A program made the translations under genes and the position numbers. The notes beneath the pieces are model-generated. The model did not search any database. It was not told where the DNA came from and saw nothing but the letters and a program-made list of their open reading frames with translations. DNA of 64,000 bases from Veronia nyctiphanis (GTDB lineage: Bacteria > Pseudomonadota > Gammaproteobacteria > Enterobacterales > Vibrionaceae). Positions 61,496-64,000 of the stretch are shown here, piece after piece. Where the stretch lies: contig NZ_PEIB01000029.1 in assembly GCF_004116385.1 (NCBI RefSeq), forward strand, positions 1 through 64,000. The letters run 5' to 3'. Within the stretch, counting starts at the first letter, position 1. Every line of letters begins with the position of its first letter.

Positions 61496-64000
61496 ATGGA
61501 TACAATCGACGTCAGAGGGGCGCGTACCCACAATCTAAAAAACATAAATCTGACCATCCCGCGCGATAAACTCATCGTTATCACAGGGTTATCAGGCTCG
61601 GGGAAATCCTCACTGGCCTTTGATACGCTCTATGCGGAGGGACAGCGCCGCTATGTAGAATCGCTTTCTGCTTACGCACGCCAGTTTCTGTCATTAATGG
61701 AAAAGCCAGATGTCGACCATATCGATGGCTTATCACCTGCCATTTCCATTGAACAAAAATCCACGTCACATAACCCACGGTCAACGGTCGGTACCATCAC
61801 AGAAGTCTATGACTACTTAAGACTACTCTATGCCCGTGTTGGCGATCCGCGCTGTCCGGTCCATGATGTGACCCTAGAAGCACAAACGGTCAGCCAAATG
61901 GTCGATAAAGTATTGTCGATGCCAGAAGGCAGCAAGCTGATGTTATTAGCGCCTGTCGTCAAAGAGCGAAAAGGTGAGCATGTCAAAACCCTCGATAATT
62001 TGGTCGCACAGGGGTTTATCCGCGCTCGGATCGACGGTGAAGTATGCGATCTCTCCGATCCACCCACGCTTGAGCTGCAAAAGAAGCACACCATTGAAGT
62101 CGTCGTTGATCGTTTCAAAGTCCGCAACGATCTTCAGCAACGCCTCGCTGAGTCATTCGAAACGGCACTTGAACTGACCGGAGGCACAGCCGTCGTCAGT
62201 GCAATGGATGACGACAACAAAGAAGAGCTGGTTTTTTCTGCTAACTTTGCCTGCCCACATTGCGGCTACAGCATGCAAGAACTTGAGCCTCGCCTTTTCT
62301 CGTTCAACAACCCGGCGGGAGCCTGTGGCACCTGTGATGGTCTTGGCGTTCAACAATACTTTGATGAATCCAGAGTCATACAGAACGAAGCTGTTAGTCT
62401 TGCAGGTGGAGCTATCCGTGGCTGGGACAGACGCAACTTCTACTATTTCCAAATGCTCAGCTCACTCGCAGAGCACTATGACTTTGATGTTGAAGTGCCT
62501 TGGAACACGCTATCAAACAAGGTACAAGACATTGTTTTGAACGGCTCTGGCAAGACAGAAGTCGCGTTCAAATACGTCAATGACAGAGGTGATATCACTG
62601 TCAGAAAGCATCCTTTCGAAGGCATTCTAAATAACCTCAACCGACGCTACCGCGATACAGAGTCTGCGGCTGTTCGCGAAGAGCTTGCCAAATACATTGC
62701 CACCAAGCCTTGTGCCTCCTGCGGTGGCTCACGCCTTCGCCAAGAAGCGCGGCACGTATTCATCGATGACACGAACTTACCCGCAATCTGCGAAATGAGC
62801 ATTCATGATGCACTGACATTTTTCAGCAGCTTGTCATTGACGGGACAACGCGCGCAGATCGCTGATAAGATCTTGAAGGAGATCCATGATCGCCTCCACT
62901 TCTTAGTTAATGTCGGCCTTAATTACCTGAATCTGTCACGAAGTGCAGACACGCTTTCAGGCGGAGAAGCGCAGCGAATTCGCCTCGCCAGCCAAATTGG
63001 TGCAGGATTAGTCGGCGTCATGTACGTGCTGGATGAGCCTCAATAGGCCTACACCAGCGAGATAATGAGCGTCTGTTAAAGACACTTGAGCATCTTAGAA
63101 ACTTAGGTAACACCGTGCTGGTCGTAGAACACGATGAAGACGCGATTCGTGCTGCTGACTACGTTATCGATATTGGTCCAGGTGCAGGTGTCCATGGTGG
63201 CGAAGTCATTGCCAGCGGGTCACTGGAAGATGTCCTTGCTAATGAAGATTCCCTGACAGGGCAATACCTGAGTGGAAAAAAAGAAATTGCCGTACCCGCT
63301 GAGCGCAATCCGTTCGATAAAAAGAAAGTGGTAAAACTGCTCGGTGCAAAAGGAAACAACCTGAAGAAGGTCAACCTGACGCTCCCCGTTGGTTTGTTTA
63401 CCTGCGTAACCGGCGTTTCGGGCTCGGGGAAATCCACACTTATCAATGACACCTTTTATAAAATTGCGCACCACCAGCTCAACGGTGCTACAACAGGCGA
63501 GCCTGCACCTTACCTCGATATCGAAGGGCTGGCTCATTTTGATAAGGTCATTGACATCGATCAAAGCCCCATCGGCAGAACACCGCGCTCTAACCCGGCA
63601 ACCTATACCGGCATCTTCACGCCAATCCGTGAACTTTTTGCGGGTACACAAGAAGCGCGTTCACGCGGTTACAAAGTGGGCCGCTTCAGTTTCAACGTCA
63701 AAGGCGGTCGATGCGAAGCCTGTCAGGGTGATGGCGTAATCAAAGTTGAGATGCACTTCCTGCCAGACGTCTATGTTCCCTGCGACGTCTGTAAAGGCAA
63801 ACGCTACAACCGCGAAACGTTGGAGATACGTTATAAAGGCAAAACCATCGACGAAGTGCTGACAATGACGGTGGAAGATGCAAGAGAGTTTTTCGATGCC
63901 GTTCCAGCTATTGCACGCAAGCTACAAACACTGATGGATGTCGGTTTGTCGTACATTCGATTGGGACAGGCAGCAACGACACTCTCTGGTGGTGAAGCTC
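61496..64000 (+). CDS. uvrA: Excinuclease ABC subunit A UvrA (3' end cut by window; one-base frameshift near 63041)
   Basis: DNA-damage recognition ATPase of nucleotide excision repair. Start at the ATG with AAGGTGG just upstream ([20 protein letters not shown]). First Walker [21 protein letters not shown]; zinc cysteines [10 protein letters not shown] ... GACGTCDG; signature [20 protein letters not shown]. The frame stops at VMYVLDEPQ. One missing T (TT read as T) after 63040 restores [20 protein letters not shown]. Later segments then read correctly, including the second Walker [16 protein letters not shown] and zinc motif [11 protein letters not shown]. The window ends within the second signature motif. 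Confidence 0.95.

Overview
The window is a stretch of a gammaproteobacterial chromosome, almost certainly from the Vibrionaceae. Three conserved neighbourhoods point there: the MSHA type IV pilus locus lying between csrD/ssb and mreBCD, the cytochrome bc1-sspAB-rpsI/rplM-zapE-degQS block, and the mla-kds-lpt-rpoN-ptsN-rapZ-npr block. Gene content and order resemble Vibrio, but several MSHA genes differ, so a less-sampled genus of the family is likely. I cannot name the species. No tRNA, rRNA, CRISPR array, insertion sequence or prophage was seen.

Layout. 1-2646 (+): end of lpoA, then yraN, diaA, dolP. 2691-7744 (-): sspB, sspA, petCBA, rpsI, rplM. 7981-9090 (-): zapE. 9301-12353 (+): zapG, degQ, degS. 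12423-17013 (-): murA, ibaG, mlaBCDEF. 17355-26571 (+): yrbG, kdsD, kdsC, lptC, lptA, lptB, rpoN, hpf, ptsN, rapZ, npr, mgtE. 26671-28011 (-) pmbA, 28144-28674 (+) darP. 28754-56470 is a continuous 27-kb minus-strand block: tldD, a nitrilase-family amidase, yhdP, rng, maf, mreDCB, then mshQ, P, O, D, an extra pilin, mshC, A, G, E, N, L, K, J, I and csrD. 56617-64000: a LysR regulator, ssb (-), a bacterial tyrosine-kinase-like ATPase, a DHH phosphoesterase, galU and uvrA (cut by the window end).

Most of the region is envelope biology: peptidoglycan synthesis and shape (LpoA, MurA, MreBCD), outer-membrane lipid and LPS supply (Mla, Kds, Lpt, YhdP), envelope proteolysis and stress (DegQ, DegS, DolP), and a surface pilus. 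The pilus motor MshE carries two c-di-GMP-binding repeats.

The most important observation concerns sequence quality. Fourteen otherwise well-conserved genes (petC, rplM, mlaE, yrbG, kdsC, rapZ, tldD, yhdP, rng, mshE, csrD, the LysR gene, the kinase gene and uvrA) are broken by 18 apparent single-base losses. Every one is a deletion, most lie in a short homopolymer, and restoring one base brings back a family-standard protein of the right length. rplM, which encodes an essential ribosomal protein, has two. I read these as sequencing or assembly errors, not pseudogenes, and give the full corrected extents.

Biologically the most unusual points are a rearranged MSHA locus (no mshM, mshF or mshB at their usual places, plus an extra pilin gene between mshC and mshD) and a kinase-DHH gene pair between ssb and galU-uvrA. 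I found no clear, wholly new system.
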